Assembly (NCBI GenBank): GCA_964482435.1
Contig: CAYZXL010000001.1
Coordinates: 124,001-188,000, forward strand
Length of the DNA: 64,000 nt
From: CAYZXL01 sp964482435
Lineage (GTDB): Bacteria; Auribacterota; JABMQX01
Direction: 5' to 3'
How positions within the stretch are numbered: position 1 is the stretch's first letter; each line of letters starts with the position of its first letter. Shown piece after piece: positions 36,810 through 45,357 of this stretch. The position numbers and the translations under genes are program-made. A model generated the notes under the pieces. That model worked only from the letters and a program-made list of their open reading frames with translations, was not told the origin of the DNA and made no database searches.

Positions 36810-38108
36810 ATGAAGAGAATAAGAGTTGGTCTGATCGGTTTTGGAACGGTTGGAAAAGGGGTGGTCAAGAACATCCAGTCGAACGGGGAGCTTATCGCCC
36901 GCCGCACCGGGATAGGGCTGGAGATCGCGCGAATCGCCGACATTGACCTGAAGCGGAAAAGAGACGTCTCGGTTGACGCATCGCTTCTGACGACGGACGC
37001 GCGGCAGGTGCTTGAGGACGATTCCGTGGACATCGTTGTGGAACTGATCGGCGGGATCAACCCGGCGAAGGAGTACATCTTAGCGGCTCTCCAAAGACGA
37101 AAGCACGTGGTTACGGCGAATAAGGCGGTTATCTCAAAGCACGGTCCGGAGATATTTGAGGCGGCAAGCAGGAACGGCGTGGAAGTGCTTTACGAAGCGA
37201 GCGTGGCGGGGTGCATACCGGTCATCAAATCGCTCAGAGAGTCGCTGGCGGCGAACAACATTCTCTCCATAGACGGAATAGTCAACGGCACGTGCAACTA
37301 TGTTCTGACGAGGATGCAGCGGGACCAGATGAGTTTTTCGGCGGCTCTCGAGGAGGCGAAGGCGAAAGGTTATGCGGAAGCCGACCCGTCGTTTGACATA
37401 AGCGGGGCCGACTCTGCGCAGAAGCTGGCGATTCTGGCGTCTCTGGCATCGAATAGCTGGATTGACGCGGAGGCGATTTACGTCGAGGGAATCGCGCACA
37501 TCACGCCAAGAGATATCGCCTACGCATCGGAGCTGGGGTACGTGGTGAAACTGTTGGCTGTTGCGAAATTCGGGAGCGACTGGGTCCAGGCGAGGGTTCA
37601 TCCTGCTCTGGTGCCGGGAGACCATCCCCTCGCGGACGTGTGGGGAGTCCACAACGCCGTTTACCTCGTCGGGGATTATGCGGGGGAGATGATGCTGTAC
37701 GGAGCCGGAGCGGGCGAAAAGCCCACTGCCTCCGCCGTCGTCAGCGACATAATAGACGCAGCGCGAAACATCAAAAGCGCAGCGAAGAAGAGAATCTCGT
37801 CTCTTCCGGAGGTTGCCACGACGAGGCGTCTTGTCCCGATCAGCGAGATTGAGGCGCGGTACTACCTCCGCTTCACCGTCATTGACAAGCCGGGTGTCTT
37901 AGCCCGAATCACCGCGGTCCTCGGAGAAAACGAGATAAGCATCTCCGCTCTGACGCAGAAAGAGCGACATCCGAGGAATGCCGTGCCCGTCGTGGTCATG
38001 ACTCACCCTGCGAAAGAAGCGTCCGTCAGAGCCGCGCTCGGGCAAATTGACTCCCTCGATGTCGTCAAAGACAAAACGGTCATGGTCCGAGTCGAGGGAA
38101 CCGAGTAG
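36810..38108 (+). CDS. hom: Homoserine dehydrogenase with C-terminal ACT domain
   Basis: A 432-residue enzyme that reduces aspartate-semialdehyde to homoserine with NAD(P)H, the branch point to threonine and methionine. The amino Rossmann domain starts VGLIGFGTVGKGV. The substrate and catalytic region includes AEADPSFDISGADSAQKLAILASLA near residue 200, with the conserved aspartates and lysine. The last ~80 residues (YYLRFTVIDKPGVLARITAVLGENEISI) are an ACT domain, which usually mediates feedback control by threonine. Length is normal for ACT-containing bacterial enzymes (about 430). ATG 36810 has AGGAG seven bases upstream; longer in-frame starts run through the promoter and are rejected. 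No threonine-operon neighbours are present. Confidence 0.95.
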   Translation: MKRIRVGLIGFGTVGKGVVKNIQSNGELIARRTGIGLEIARIADIDLKRKRDVSVDASLLTTDARQVLEDDSVDIVVELIGGINPAKEYILAALQRRKHVVTANKAVISKHGPEIFEAASRNGVEVLYEASVAGCIPVIKSLRESLAANNILSIDGIVNGTCNYVLTRMQRDQMSFSAALEEAKAKGYAEADPSFDISGADSAQKLAILASLASNSWIDAEAIYVEGIAHITPRDIAYASELGYVVKLLAVAKFGSDWVQARVHPALVPGDHPLADVWGVHNAVYLVGDYAGEMMLYGAGAGEKPTASAVVSDIIDAARNIKSAAKKRISSLPEVATTRRLVPISEIEARYYLRFTVIDKPGVLARITAVLGENEISISALTQKERHPRNAVPVVVMTHPAKEASVRAALGQIDSLDVVKDKTVMVRVEGTE

Positions 38109-38217
38109 CAGAAAGCATGCCTCCGCCCGTTGCGTCAGAGAGAACCCACGGCGCTCTCTTCGCCGCTCAGCTTTCCGGACGGCTCGCCGCAACTGCCGTA
38201 GCGGTCAAAGGCGTGGT

Positions 38218-39489
38218 TCATTTGCTGGGGGCGGGGGCGGTCGCCGGCTTCTGTTCGGCTTCGAGCGTCTGAACCTCGCTCGTCTTGCCCTGCTTCCGAT
38301 AAAGCTCAATCAACTTTGACCTCGCCTCCGACTTGAGAGGAGGACTTTCCGCTTCCTTCAGAACGAACTTATAAAGCTCCTCTGCTTTTGCCTCCATGTT
38401 GTACCGGACGAGGAGGTCGGCGAATCGCAAAGCGCTGCGGTGCTTCTCAACCGGGCGCGGGCATGCGGCCATTCCCCGGTCGTACAACTCCAGTGCTTTT
38501 TCGGGCAGGCCGTTTTGCAGATAGATTTGCGCGACTGAGATATAGGTGTAGGGGCCGGTGCCCTTCTCGGAGAGGGATTTTTCGGCCCACTTGACGGCTT
38601 CGTCTTTGTTTCCCGCTAACATGTACATTCGGCTGATGTGCTGGTAGTAATAGCTTTTGTTCTGGGAAGGGCTCGCCTCAACAATCCTCTGATAGACCTC
38701 CGCTGCCTTCTCGTACTCTTTGTCAGATTGATAGAGGTACACCAGCCGATTGAGAATGGTCATGTCCTTGGGTCTGAGCTTGGCAAGCCGCTCGTAAACT
38801 GGGAGGCTCCGTGAAGGCTCACGAGCGACCCAGTTGAAGATTTGTGCAAGGTTATCCAGTGCTTGCTCGTCGGTAGGGTTGTCCTGGATTTTCTTTTCGA
38901 GGTCAGCGATGACCTTGTCCAATTCCCCCAGCTTTTGCTGGAGGCGGTAGAGGCTCAGTTGAGCGCTGCGTTTGTCTGCGTCGCGTGTGGCGTTAGCGAC
39001 GACGAACTCGTATGACTTTTTTGCATCGCCGATGTCGCCCGCCTGTTCGGAAAGCTGCCCAAGGATGATGTTGTACCGGCATTTCTCCTCGACGGTTTGA
39101 GCGCTGGCGAGAGCATTTTTGATTTGTTCCGCGGCTTCCTTCGGCTGCCCTGACATCTGGTAAACCTCGGTCAGCGACTCGTAGAATCGAGCCTTATTGG
39201 CGGGCTCGGACTCCTTTTCAATGGCCGTTTTGAGAGCCTCGATTGCCTTATCGTAAACGCCGTACCTCTTATGAACCTCCGCCAACTCGTGGTAGTAGCT
39301 CCCTCCTTTCAAGGGACGAGGACCGGGATAGGGCCTCGTGGTGTAGGGAGGACGAACGGGCGGGATGGGTTGTTCTGGTGGACCCGGCTGAGTAGGTGCG
39401 GGGGTCTCTCCCCCAGCGGGCCGGAAAACCGGGGTGCAGATGCAGATAGCGACCAATGCGACGAAGAGAACTCTCATCGGTGTACTCAT
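38218..39489 (-). CDS. Exported tetratricopeptide-repeat protein
   Basis: A 423-residue protein with a signal peptide (MRVLFVALVAICIC, cleavage near AGGE) and a proline-rich linker. Nine or so TPR units of 34 residues follow, for example YHELAEVHKRYGVYDKAIEALKTAI near residue 65, TILNRLVYLYQSDKEYEKAAEVYQRI near 235 and YISVAQIYLQNGLPEKALELYDRG near 315. TPR solenoids bind other proteins; here an envelope-associated scaffolding role is inferred. The ATG at 39489 has AAAGGAG seven bases upstream, and it places the signal at the amino end. It is isolated, between convergent hom and a repeat-bearing gap. Confidence 0.8.
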   Translation of the reverse strand: MSTPMRVLFVALVAICICTPVFRPAGGETPAPTQPGPPEQPIPPVRPPYTTRPYPGPRPLKGGSYYHELAEVHKRYGVYDKAIEALKTAIEKESEPANKARFYESLTEVYQMSGQPKEAAEQIKNALASAQTVEEKCRYNIILGQLSEQAGDIGDAKKSYEFVVANATRDADKRSAQLSLYRLQQKLGELDKVIADLEKKIQDNPTDEQALDNLAQIFNWVAREPSRSLPVYERLAKLRPKDMTILNRLVYLYQSDKEYEKAAEVYQRIVEASPSQNKSYYYQHISRMYMLAGNKDEAVKWAEKSLSEKGTGPYTYISVAQIYLQNGLPEKALELYDRGMAACPRPVEKHRSALRFADLLVRYNMEAKAEELYKFVLKEAESPPLKSEARSKLIELYRKQGKTSEVQTLEAEQKPATAPAPSK

Positions 39490-40113
39490 CGTGTCTCCTT
39501 TCCTGGTGGGCGTTCCGTGAACAGTTACCTCCACCTGGTGGAACGCCCCATCAAACGAAGTAGCTTTCATTGAAAGTTAAGCCGCTGCCACCGGAATGTC
39601 AACGCCAAATGACAGGCTGCTCGACCTCCCGGTCTCAAGGAGAACTCGCCGCAGAGAACGCGGAGGACCCAGAGAAAAGCTCTGAGACCGGGCGCGACGC
39701 CGGGCGCGCCTCTCTCTGCCAACTCTGCAATCTCCGCGGTGAATCCTCCCCTTGGGAGAATAAGGCAATACACCCGTGTCAAAGTTACTGATACCCGACA
39801 TATTTGACGTGAATGGCTGGCGAAGGTTTCCGCGCACCGCTGCTGGTCAGCCACGGCGCGAGCCAAAAAACAGGTTGAACGGGGTGGGCTTTTTGTTAGT
39901 ATCTGACGTGCGCCGGTTGTGCCTGGACAGAGGGGCGACGCTGGTGTGCCGCGCGAAAGCACTACCCATAAGTCAGAGAGACGCCCGGCAAATCCGCAGT
40001 GGATGGCACGTTCTTTTCTTCGCCCGGAAGCAGCATAGGCCGTATGGGCCAGGGCACGCTCGAAACGTGCACCAGCTTTCATCAGGAGCTCATGGAGCTT
40101 TTTGGAGGTCAAG
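39490..40113. other. Gene-free stretch with an inverted repeat
   Basis: About 620 bases without a supportable gene. It holds a perfect 9-bp inverted repeat, CCGGTCTCA (39629-39637) and TGAGACCGG (39683-39691). Around it are imperfect matching stretches of the GCCGCAGAGAACGCGGAGG kind (near 39648) and CAATCTCCGCGGTGAATCC kind (near 39727), giving a long imperfect hairpin typical of environmental intergenic repeats. Confidence 0.6.
39629..39691. repeat. Inverted repeat CCGGTCTCA/TGAGACCGG
   Basis: Arms of 9 bp are exact, with a 45-base loop. The loop and the following ~50 bases contain further complementary GCAGAG/CTCTGC segments, so a branched structure is possible. Confidence 0.6.
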
Positions 40114-40749
40114 TTGAATCAGATAAAGATTCTTCTGGCAAGCCGGAACAGAGAGAAACTCAAGGAGCTTGTCGCGTGCCTTCCGGGAGTGAACGCGACG
40201 ATTGTCACGCTCGACGATGTCGCGGACGCTCCGGAGGTCAAGGAGGAGGGCGAGACGTTTGAGAAGAACGCCACCGACAAGGCCGTCGAGGTCGCCCGGG
40301 CGACGGGCTTGCTGACTGTGGCGGACGATTCCGGACTCGTAGTTGACGCTCTGGGAGGGGCGCCGGGCGTCCGCTCTTCGCGGTACGCCGGGGAGAACGC
40401 GACCGATAAGGAAAACAACGAAAAGCTTCTGCGCGAGATGGCGAGCTCGCCGGAAGGGCTGCGCGGGGCGCGATTCGTGTGCACAGTCGCCGTGGCGGAC
40501 CCGGATGGTGTGATTGGCGTCGTGGAAGGGAGTTGCGACGGGACCATCGCGCTCGAGGAGAGAGGGCAGCATGGCTTTGGCTACGACCCGCTGTTCGTAA
40601 AAACCGGTTACAGCAAGACCTTCGCGGAGCTTGGCCCCGACATCAAGAATCGGGTGAGCCACAGATTTCTGGCGATGCAAAAGGCGGCGATTCTCGTCGA
40701 GAAGTACCTTTCTGAGAAGAAACGTCAGGCGAGGGAACAAACGACTTAG
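40114..40749 (+). CDS. rdgB: XTP/dITP pyrophosphatase (non-canonical purine NTPase)
   Basis: A 211-residue house-cleaning enzyme of the HAM1/RdgB family that hydrolyses dITP, ITP and XTP to monophosphates plus pyrophosphate. It has LLASRNREKLKEL at the amino end, ADDSGLVVDALGGAPGVRSSRYAG near residue 70 and HGFGYDPLFV near 155, followed by KNRVSHR. All key residues are present and the length is normal (about 200). The start is a TTG at 40114, five bases after GGAGG; an upstream TTG at 40102 would overlap that ribosome site. It lies 110 bases before dxr and may share its transcript. Confidence 0.93.
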   Translation: MNQIKILLASRNREKLKELVACLPGVNATIVTLDDVADAPEVKEEGETFEKNATDKAVEVARATGLLTVADDSGLVVDALGGAPGVRSSRYAGENATDKENNEKLLREMASSPEGLRGARFVCTVAVADPDGVIGVVEGSCDGTIALEERGQHGFGYDPLFVKTGYSKTFAELGPDIKNRVSHRFLAMQKAAILVEKYLSEKKRQAREQTT

Positions 40750-40859
40750 ACGGACACGTCGGCGAATCGCGTGTCCGAAAAGAGGGGCGGCAAAAGCGGG
40801 CAACGCACTGGAAGCGGCTTCACCGAACGGACTCATCGCCACCCATTTTGCGGAGTTTT

Positions 40860-42005
40860 GTGGAACGAAAGAAAAGAATCGTGATCCTGGGTTCGACTGG
40901 CTCTATCGGCCTGAACACCTGTGACGTTGTGCGCTGCCTGCGGAAAAGGTTCGAAATTGTCGGCCTTGCGGCAAGGTCAAACGTTGAGGAAATCCTCAGG
41001 CAGGTCGAGGAGTTCAGTCCGCGGCTTGTTGCTCTTGCCGACGAGGAAGCCGCCGAAGAGTTGAGGAGCAGAGTCGCCGGGGGAACCGGGGTCCTCGCGG
41101 GGATGGATGGCGTGAGGAAGGTGGCCGCCCTGGAGGATGCGGACATTGTTGTCTGCGCCATAGTTGGGGCGGCGGGGCTGCTGCCGGTAATCGAGGCTTT
41201 GGAGTCCGGCAAGGACATAGCTCTCGCCACGAAGGAAGTCCTCGTCATGGCTGGGGAAATCGTGACCAGCCTCGCACGCGAAAAGGGGTGCCAGATAATC
41301 CCGGTTGACAGCGAGCACAGCGCTGTGCGCCAGTGCCTGCGCGGCGAGGACATCAGCAAAATCCGAAGGATAATTTTGACTGCTTCCGGAGGGCCGTTTT
41401 TCGGCGATTTGCAGCGAGACCTGTCGAGGGTTACTCCAGCCGAGGCGCTCCAGCATCCTCGCTGGGACATGGGGAATAAGGTTACGATTGACTCGGCGAC
41501 CCTCATGAACAAGGCTCTCGAGGTCATCGAGGCGAAGTGGCTTTTCGGAGTTGACCTGGACAGAATTGAGATAGTGATTCATCCCGAAAGCGTTATTCAC
41601 TCTATGGTGGAGTTTGTGGACGGAGCAATCATGGCGCAGATGAATGAGCCGGATATGCGCATCCCCATCCAGTATGCTTTGACATATCCGGAGCGAGTGC
41701 CGCGAAACGTCGTCCCGTTCGATTTTCGGAAAAATAGCCAACTGACTTTCTTCGAGGCGGATCCGGAGCGGTTTCCGTGCTTGAGGCTTGGGCGAGAAGC
41801 CGCCACAATCGGCGGAACGATGCCTGCGGTGCTGAATGCCGCCAATGAAGTGGCCGTTGAGAAGTTTCTCAGCGGCGAGATCGCATTTACCGACGTGCCC
41901 CTCCGGATCGAGGCGGCAATGACGCGACACAAACCAGTTATCAATCCGACGATTCAGGACATTCTGGCGGCGGATGCCGAAGTGCGAAGGGAGAAGTACT
42001 TGTGA
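40860..42005 (+). CDS. dxr: 1-Deoxy-D-xylulose 5-phosphate reductoisomerase
   Basis: A 381-residue enzyme of the MEP isoprenoid pathway that converts DXP to 2-C-methylerythritol 4-phosphate with NADPH. Features seen: NADPH-binding ILGSTGSIGLNT near residue 8, ALATKEVLVMAGEI near 120, VDSEHSAVRQCL near 145 with metal-binding Asp and Glu, TASGGPFF near 175, and HPRWDMGNKVTIDSATLMNKALEVIEA near 200 (catalytic loop and metal glutamate). Length matches E. coli Dxr (398). The start chosen is a GTG with GGAG four bases upstream. Its stop overlaps the rseP start as GTGA, the usual dxr-rseP arrangement in bacteria. Confidence 0.96.
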   Translation: MERKKRIVILGSTGSIGLNTCDVVRCLRKRFEIVGLAARSNVEEILRQVEEFSPRLVALADEEAAEELRSRVAGGTGVLAGMDGVRKVAALEDADIVVCAIVGAAGLLPVIEALESGKDIALATKEVLVMAGEIVTSLAREKGCQIIPVDSEHSAVRQCLRGEDISKIRRIILTASGGPFFGDLQRDLSRVTPAEALQHPRWDMGNKVTIDSATLMNKALEVIEAKWLFGVDLDRIEIVIHPESVIHSMVEFVDGAIMAQMNEPDMRIPIQYALTYPERVPRNVVPFDFRKNSQLTFFEADPERFPCLRLGREAATIGGTMPAVLNAANEVAVEKFLSGEIAFTDVPLRIEAAMTRHKPVINPTIQDILAADAEVRREKYL

Positions 42006-43696
42006 TTGTGATGGTAGTTGCGGCGGTCTCCGCCGGACAGATTCTGAGAGGTGTGCCGATGGTGCTGGCGGCGATAGTCGCCCTGGGAGTGGTCATCATC
42101 ATCCACGAGATCGGGCATTTCATTTCGGCAAAGAAGACGGGGGTCAAGGTTGAGACCTTTTCTATTGGCTTTGGCCCGAAGCTCTTCGGGATTAAGAGGG
42201 GGGAAACGGAGTATCGGGTCAGCCTCATTTTCATTGCAGGCGGCTACGTGAAAATGAAGGGGATGGAACCGGAAGAAGGCAAGCCGCCGCAGGAAATTGA
42301 AGGCGGATTCTATGCCGCTAAACCCGGCCGGCGTGCGCTTATCGCGTTTGCGGCGCCGTTCATGAACGTTGTTCTTGCTCTTGCGGTCTTCACGCTTCTG
42401 TGGTTTACCGGGACCAAAGTCCCCCAATGGGTCCAGACGACAACCATAGGTTTTATCGAAGAAGGTAGCCCGGCGAGGGAAGCAGGGCTTGTGCCGGGCG
42501 ATAGGGTGCTTGAGGTGAACGGCGGCCCGGTCCACCAGTGGAAGGATATTATCGGGGCAGTGGCGTTCAGCGCCGTTAATCCGGTGAGCCTGACCGTCGA
42601 GCGCGGCGGGACAATCGTCAAGAAGGACATCACAGTCGAGTGGGACAAGGAAGTCGGTTTTCGGCGTCTTCAGATATACCCGCGAGTGGACATCATCATC
42701 TCAGAGGTCGAAAAGGGGTCATTGGCCGAGAAACTCGGCCTGAGGAAGGACGACAGGCTTGTTTCACTGGCTGGGGAGCGGCTTTACCACTTAGACCAGT
42801 TCCGCGAGATTCTCGGGGAAAACGTCGGGAAGACAGTGGAGATTATGCTTCGCCGAGACGATCAAAAGCCGGCCGAGCGGACGGTTTCATTCACCGTGCC
42901 GCCGCCCAAAAACGAAATCGGGGTGACGTTCGTCAAGAAGGGGTCCTCCGCGGAAAAGGTAGGACTGAAGACTGGCGACCTCATCGCCACGGTCTCGGGG
43001 CAGAAAGCAACCACCATCGCCGGGCTTCGAGAAGTTCTCAGGAGCCACGCCGGACAGGAAATCCAAATGGAGGTCCGGCGGCAAAAGAAGCCTCCGGCGA
43101 GCCGAAGACCTCCTCAAGTCTCGGGCGAGGTAATTCTCGGGGCGCACTTAGAAGAAGCTGTCCCGGTTCTGGGGTTCATGCCGGGCATCGTTTACGAGGT
43201 CAAGAAGGAAGACCCGTTCTCGGCAACGCATTCGGCTATCAGGGACGCCTTGCTGACACTCAAGGCGTTGGTCACGCGGCGGGTCTCGACGAAAGGAATC
43301 AGCGGCCCGGTCGGAATTGTCGGGATGATTGCGAAATCCATATCGGTTTCGTTTACGACATTCCTTTACTTCATCGGATTTCTCAGTGCGAACTTTGCCG
43401 TGATAAACCTGCTGCCGATTCCCATAGTGGACGGCGGGCACATCATGTTTTGCGCGATTGAGAAGGTCCGCCGAAAACCCATCCGGCAGAAAACCATGAC
43501 CATCATCGTGAACACCTTCTTCATCCTCATTTTGGCTTTCTTCGTTTTCGTGACGAAGAATGACATTGTGCGGTTCTTCAAAGGAGAGCCTAAGGAAGGG
43601 GAAAGGATGAAGAAGGTTGTGCTGACTTTCAAGGTGCCGGAGGAGGGAGCCGGTCCTCCGGGGAGCGAGGTCAACAAAGCCCCCTCCGAACCGTGA
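42002..43696 (+). CDS. rseP: RseP-type site-2 protease with three PDZ domains
   Basis: A 564-residue intramembrane zinc protease. The active site HEIGH is at residues 35-39 in the first helix, and the last catalytic segment is NLLPIPIVDGGHIM near 465-480. Between them lie three PDZ domains: TIGFIEEGSPAREAGLVPGD near 145, IISEVEKGSLAEKLGLRKDD near 230 and GVTFVKKGSSAEKVGLKTGD near 310. E. coli RseP has two PDZ domains and about 450 residues, so this is longer by one domain. RseP cuts anti-sigma factors and signal peptides in the membrane. It is translationally coupled to dxr (GTGA overlap) and ends three bases before the convergent folC. Confidence 0.93.
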   Translation: MIVMVVAAVSAGQILRGVPMVLAAIVALGVVIIIHEIGHFISAKKTGVKVETFSIGFGPKLFGIKRGETEYRVSLIFIAGGYVKMKGMEPEEGKPPQEIEGGFYAAKPGRRALIAFAAPFMNVVLALAVFTLLWFTGTKVPQWVQTTTIGFIEEGSPAREAGLVPGDRVLEVNGGPVHQWKDIIGAVAFSAVNPVSLTVERGGTIVKKDITVEWDKEVGFRRLQIYPRVDIIISEVEKGSLAEKLGLRKDDRLVSLAGERLYHLDQFREILGENVGKTVEIMLRRDDQKPAERTVSFTVPPPKNEIGVTFVKKGSSAEKVGLKTGDLIATVSGQKATTIAGLREVLRSHAGQEIQMEVRRQKKPPASRRPPQVSGEVILGAHLEEAVPVLGFMPGIVYEVKKEDPFSATHSAIRDALLTLKALVTRRVSTKGISGPVGIVGMIAKSISVSFTTFLYFIGFLSANFAVINLLPIPIVDGGHIMFCAIEKVRRKPIRQKTMTIIVNTFFILILAFFVFVTKNDIVRFFKGEPKEGERMKKVVLTFKVPEEGAGPPGSEVNKAPSEP

Positions 43697-43699
43697 TTC

Positions 43700-45073
43700 T
43701 CACGTTGCCTTTCTTTTCGGAGCGTCTTTCCCGTCGAACGATTCCGAGAGAATAAAATCTTCCGGAAGGTCGTCAAGACCCAGGGCTTTCCTCGCCGCAC
43801 CGAGGAGGTAGTTTGAGCCGGTGATGCAGACGTAGGAATCCGCCGAGGAAGAAACCTTCCCCGCGTAGGCGACTGCTTCTTCAACCTTTGAGAAGGAGCG
43901 AAGCTCCTTGCCCGCCGCGAGGGGAAGGACGGCTTCACTGAGTTCCTCGACTGGGAGAGCACGGTCGCTCTTCGGCTCGGTCAGAACGATATTGTCCGTC
44001 ATGGGGAACAGAATCTCGCACATCGCCCTGTAATCCTTGTCCCGGAGAAAGCCGGCGACAAGCGTTAACGGTGCGCCCTGGACGACCTCCAGAAGAGTCT
44101 CGGCAAGGGCTTTGCAGGCGTGGGGATTGCAGGCAGCGTCGAGGATGTAAATGGGCTTTCCAGGGATAACCTCAAATCTGCCTGGCCAGCGCGTTTCCTT
44201 TATTCCTCGATAGATGTCCTCCAGCTCTATCTCGAAGCCACGCCGTTCAAGTTCTTCCGCGACGGCAACCGCAAGGCAGCAATTTGCCGCCTGGTGCCTG
44301 CCGAGCAATGGAAGAACAATCTTCGGGTAGGTCCTCTGGCTCGTAATAATGTCAAGCTCCTGAACCGGGAAGTTCAGCTTCCTGTTCCGAAATGCTATGT
44401 CCCTGCCAAAAAGAACGGTCCTGGCGCCTTTCTCCTCTGCCACGCGACGAATCACGCCCAAAGCCTCCTCCTCCTCCTCGTCGACGATGACCGTCGCTCC
44501 TTCTCTGATAATCCCCGCCTTCTCCGCTGCGATTTCCGGGATGGAATTTCCGAGGTGAGCCGTGTGCTCCAGACCGATGGACGTGATGACCTGAATTTTC
44601 GATGGCAGGGCGTTAGTGGCATCGAGCCGTCCGCCCAGTCCGGTCTCCATGACGGCAATTTCCACGTTGTTCGCCGCAAAATAGTCCACGGCGAGAACGG
44701 TTACGACTTCGAAGAAAGTCGGGTGGCTCAGCGCCGGGTCATCAGACATTGCTCTGATGATGGGAAAGACTTTCCCAAGATGGTCGCCGACGGCTTGCTC
44801 GGAAATGAGATTGTGTTCAATCCGAATCCTCTCCCGAAAAGAAAGAATATGGGGCGACGTGAACAGGCCGGTTTTGTAGCCCGCTGCCGAGAGGATAGAG
44901 TGGGCCATGGCGCAGACTGAGCCTTTTCCGTCGGTCCCGGCGACGTGAATCGTGAAGAACTTGCTTTCAGGGTGGCCCAGTTTGCTCAGGAGGTGGCGCG
45001 TATTCCCAAGGCCAAGCTTCACTCCGAAAAGCCGAAGAGAGTAGAGGTATTTGATAGCTTCCGGGTAGTCCAC
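43700..45073 (-). CDS. folC: Bifunctional dihydrofolate synthase/folylpolyglutamate synthase
   Basis: A 457-residue ATP-dependent ligase of the Mur ligase superfamily that joins glutamate to dihydropteroate and lengthens the polyglutamate tail of folates. Visible are the P-loop VAGTDGKGSVCAM near residue 45, the omega-loop region KTGLFTSPHILSFRERI near 70, MVETGLGGRLDATN-type segment (IAVMETGLGGRLDATN) near 145, and the metal-site region STGLEHT (SIGLEHTAHLG) near 170. Length is near the normal 420-450. The start is uncertain: GTG 45073 gives the family-like MDYPEAIKYLYSL, while a TTG at 45085 is also possible and neither has a strong ribosome site. Confidence 0.9.
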   Translation of the reverse strand: MDYPEAIKYLYSLRLFGVKLGLGNTRHLLSKLGHPESKFFTIHVAGTDGKGSVCAMAHSILSAAGYKTGLFTSPHILSFRERIRIEHNLISEQAVGDHLGKVFPIIRAMSDDPALSHPTFFEVVTVLAVDYFAANNVEIAVMETGLGGRLDATNALPSKIQVITSIGLEHTAHLGNSIPEIAAEKAGIIREGATVIVDEEEEEALGVIRRVAEEKGARTVLFGRDIAFRNRKLNFPVQELDIITSQRTYPKIVLPLLGRHQAANCCLAVAVAEELERRGFEIELEDIYRGIKETRWPGRFEVIPGKPIYILDAACNPHACKALAETLLEVVQGAPLTLVAGFLRDKDYRAMCEILFPMTDNIVLTEPKSDRALPVEELSEAVLPLAAGKELRSFSKVEEAVAYAGKVSSSADSYVCITGSNYLLGAARKALGLDDLPEDFILSESFDGKDAPKRKAT

Positions 45074-45357
45074 GGTTACGCGCAAGAAAGGTTCATGGTG
45101 GTGTCATAATGGCGTCATCCGTTCACTTCCACGTTACCGCGCGGACTCAGTCCGTTCAAACGCTTTGTCGGGGCGTGGCTGGGTAATCGTAGTGCAGGCG
45201 CCCGAAACCGGCAGGCAATTCCCACCCCTCTTTCACCGGATGTCCAGAGCCTCCATCATCCCTCAGAAAACTCAAGGCTGCCCCCACGCGGGGGAGTAGC
45301 TTACATGTGAAGCGGAAACGCCCAGTTCCCGCTCAACCACGACACAGCAGGCCCAAC

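Noticed and set aside
40977..41930. Minus-strand open frame opposite dxr
   Set aside because: dxr motifs on the plus strand are complete, so this is a shadow frame.
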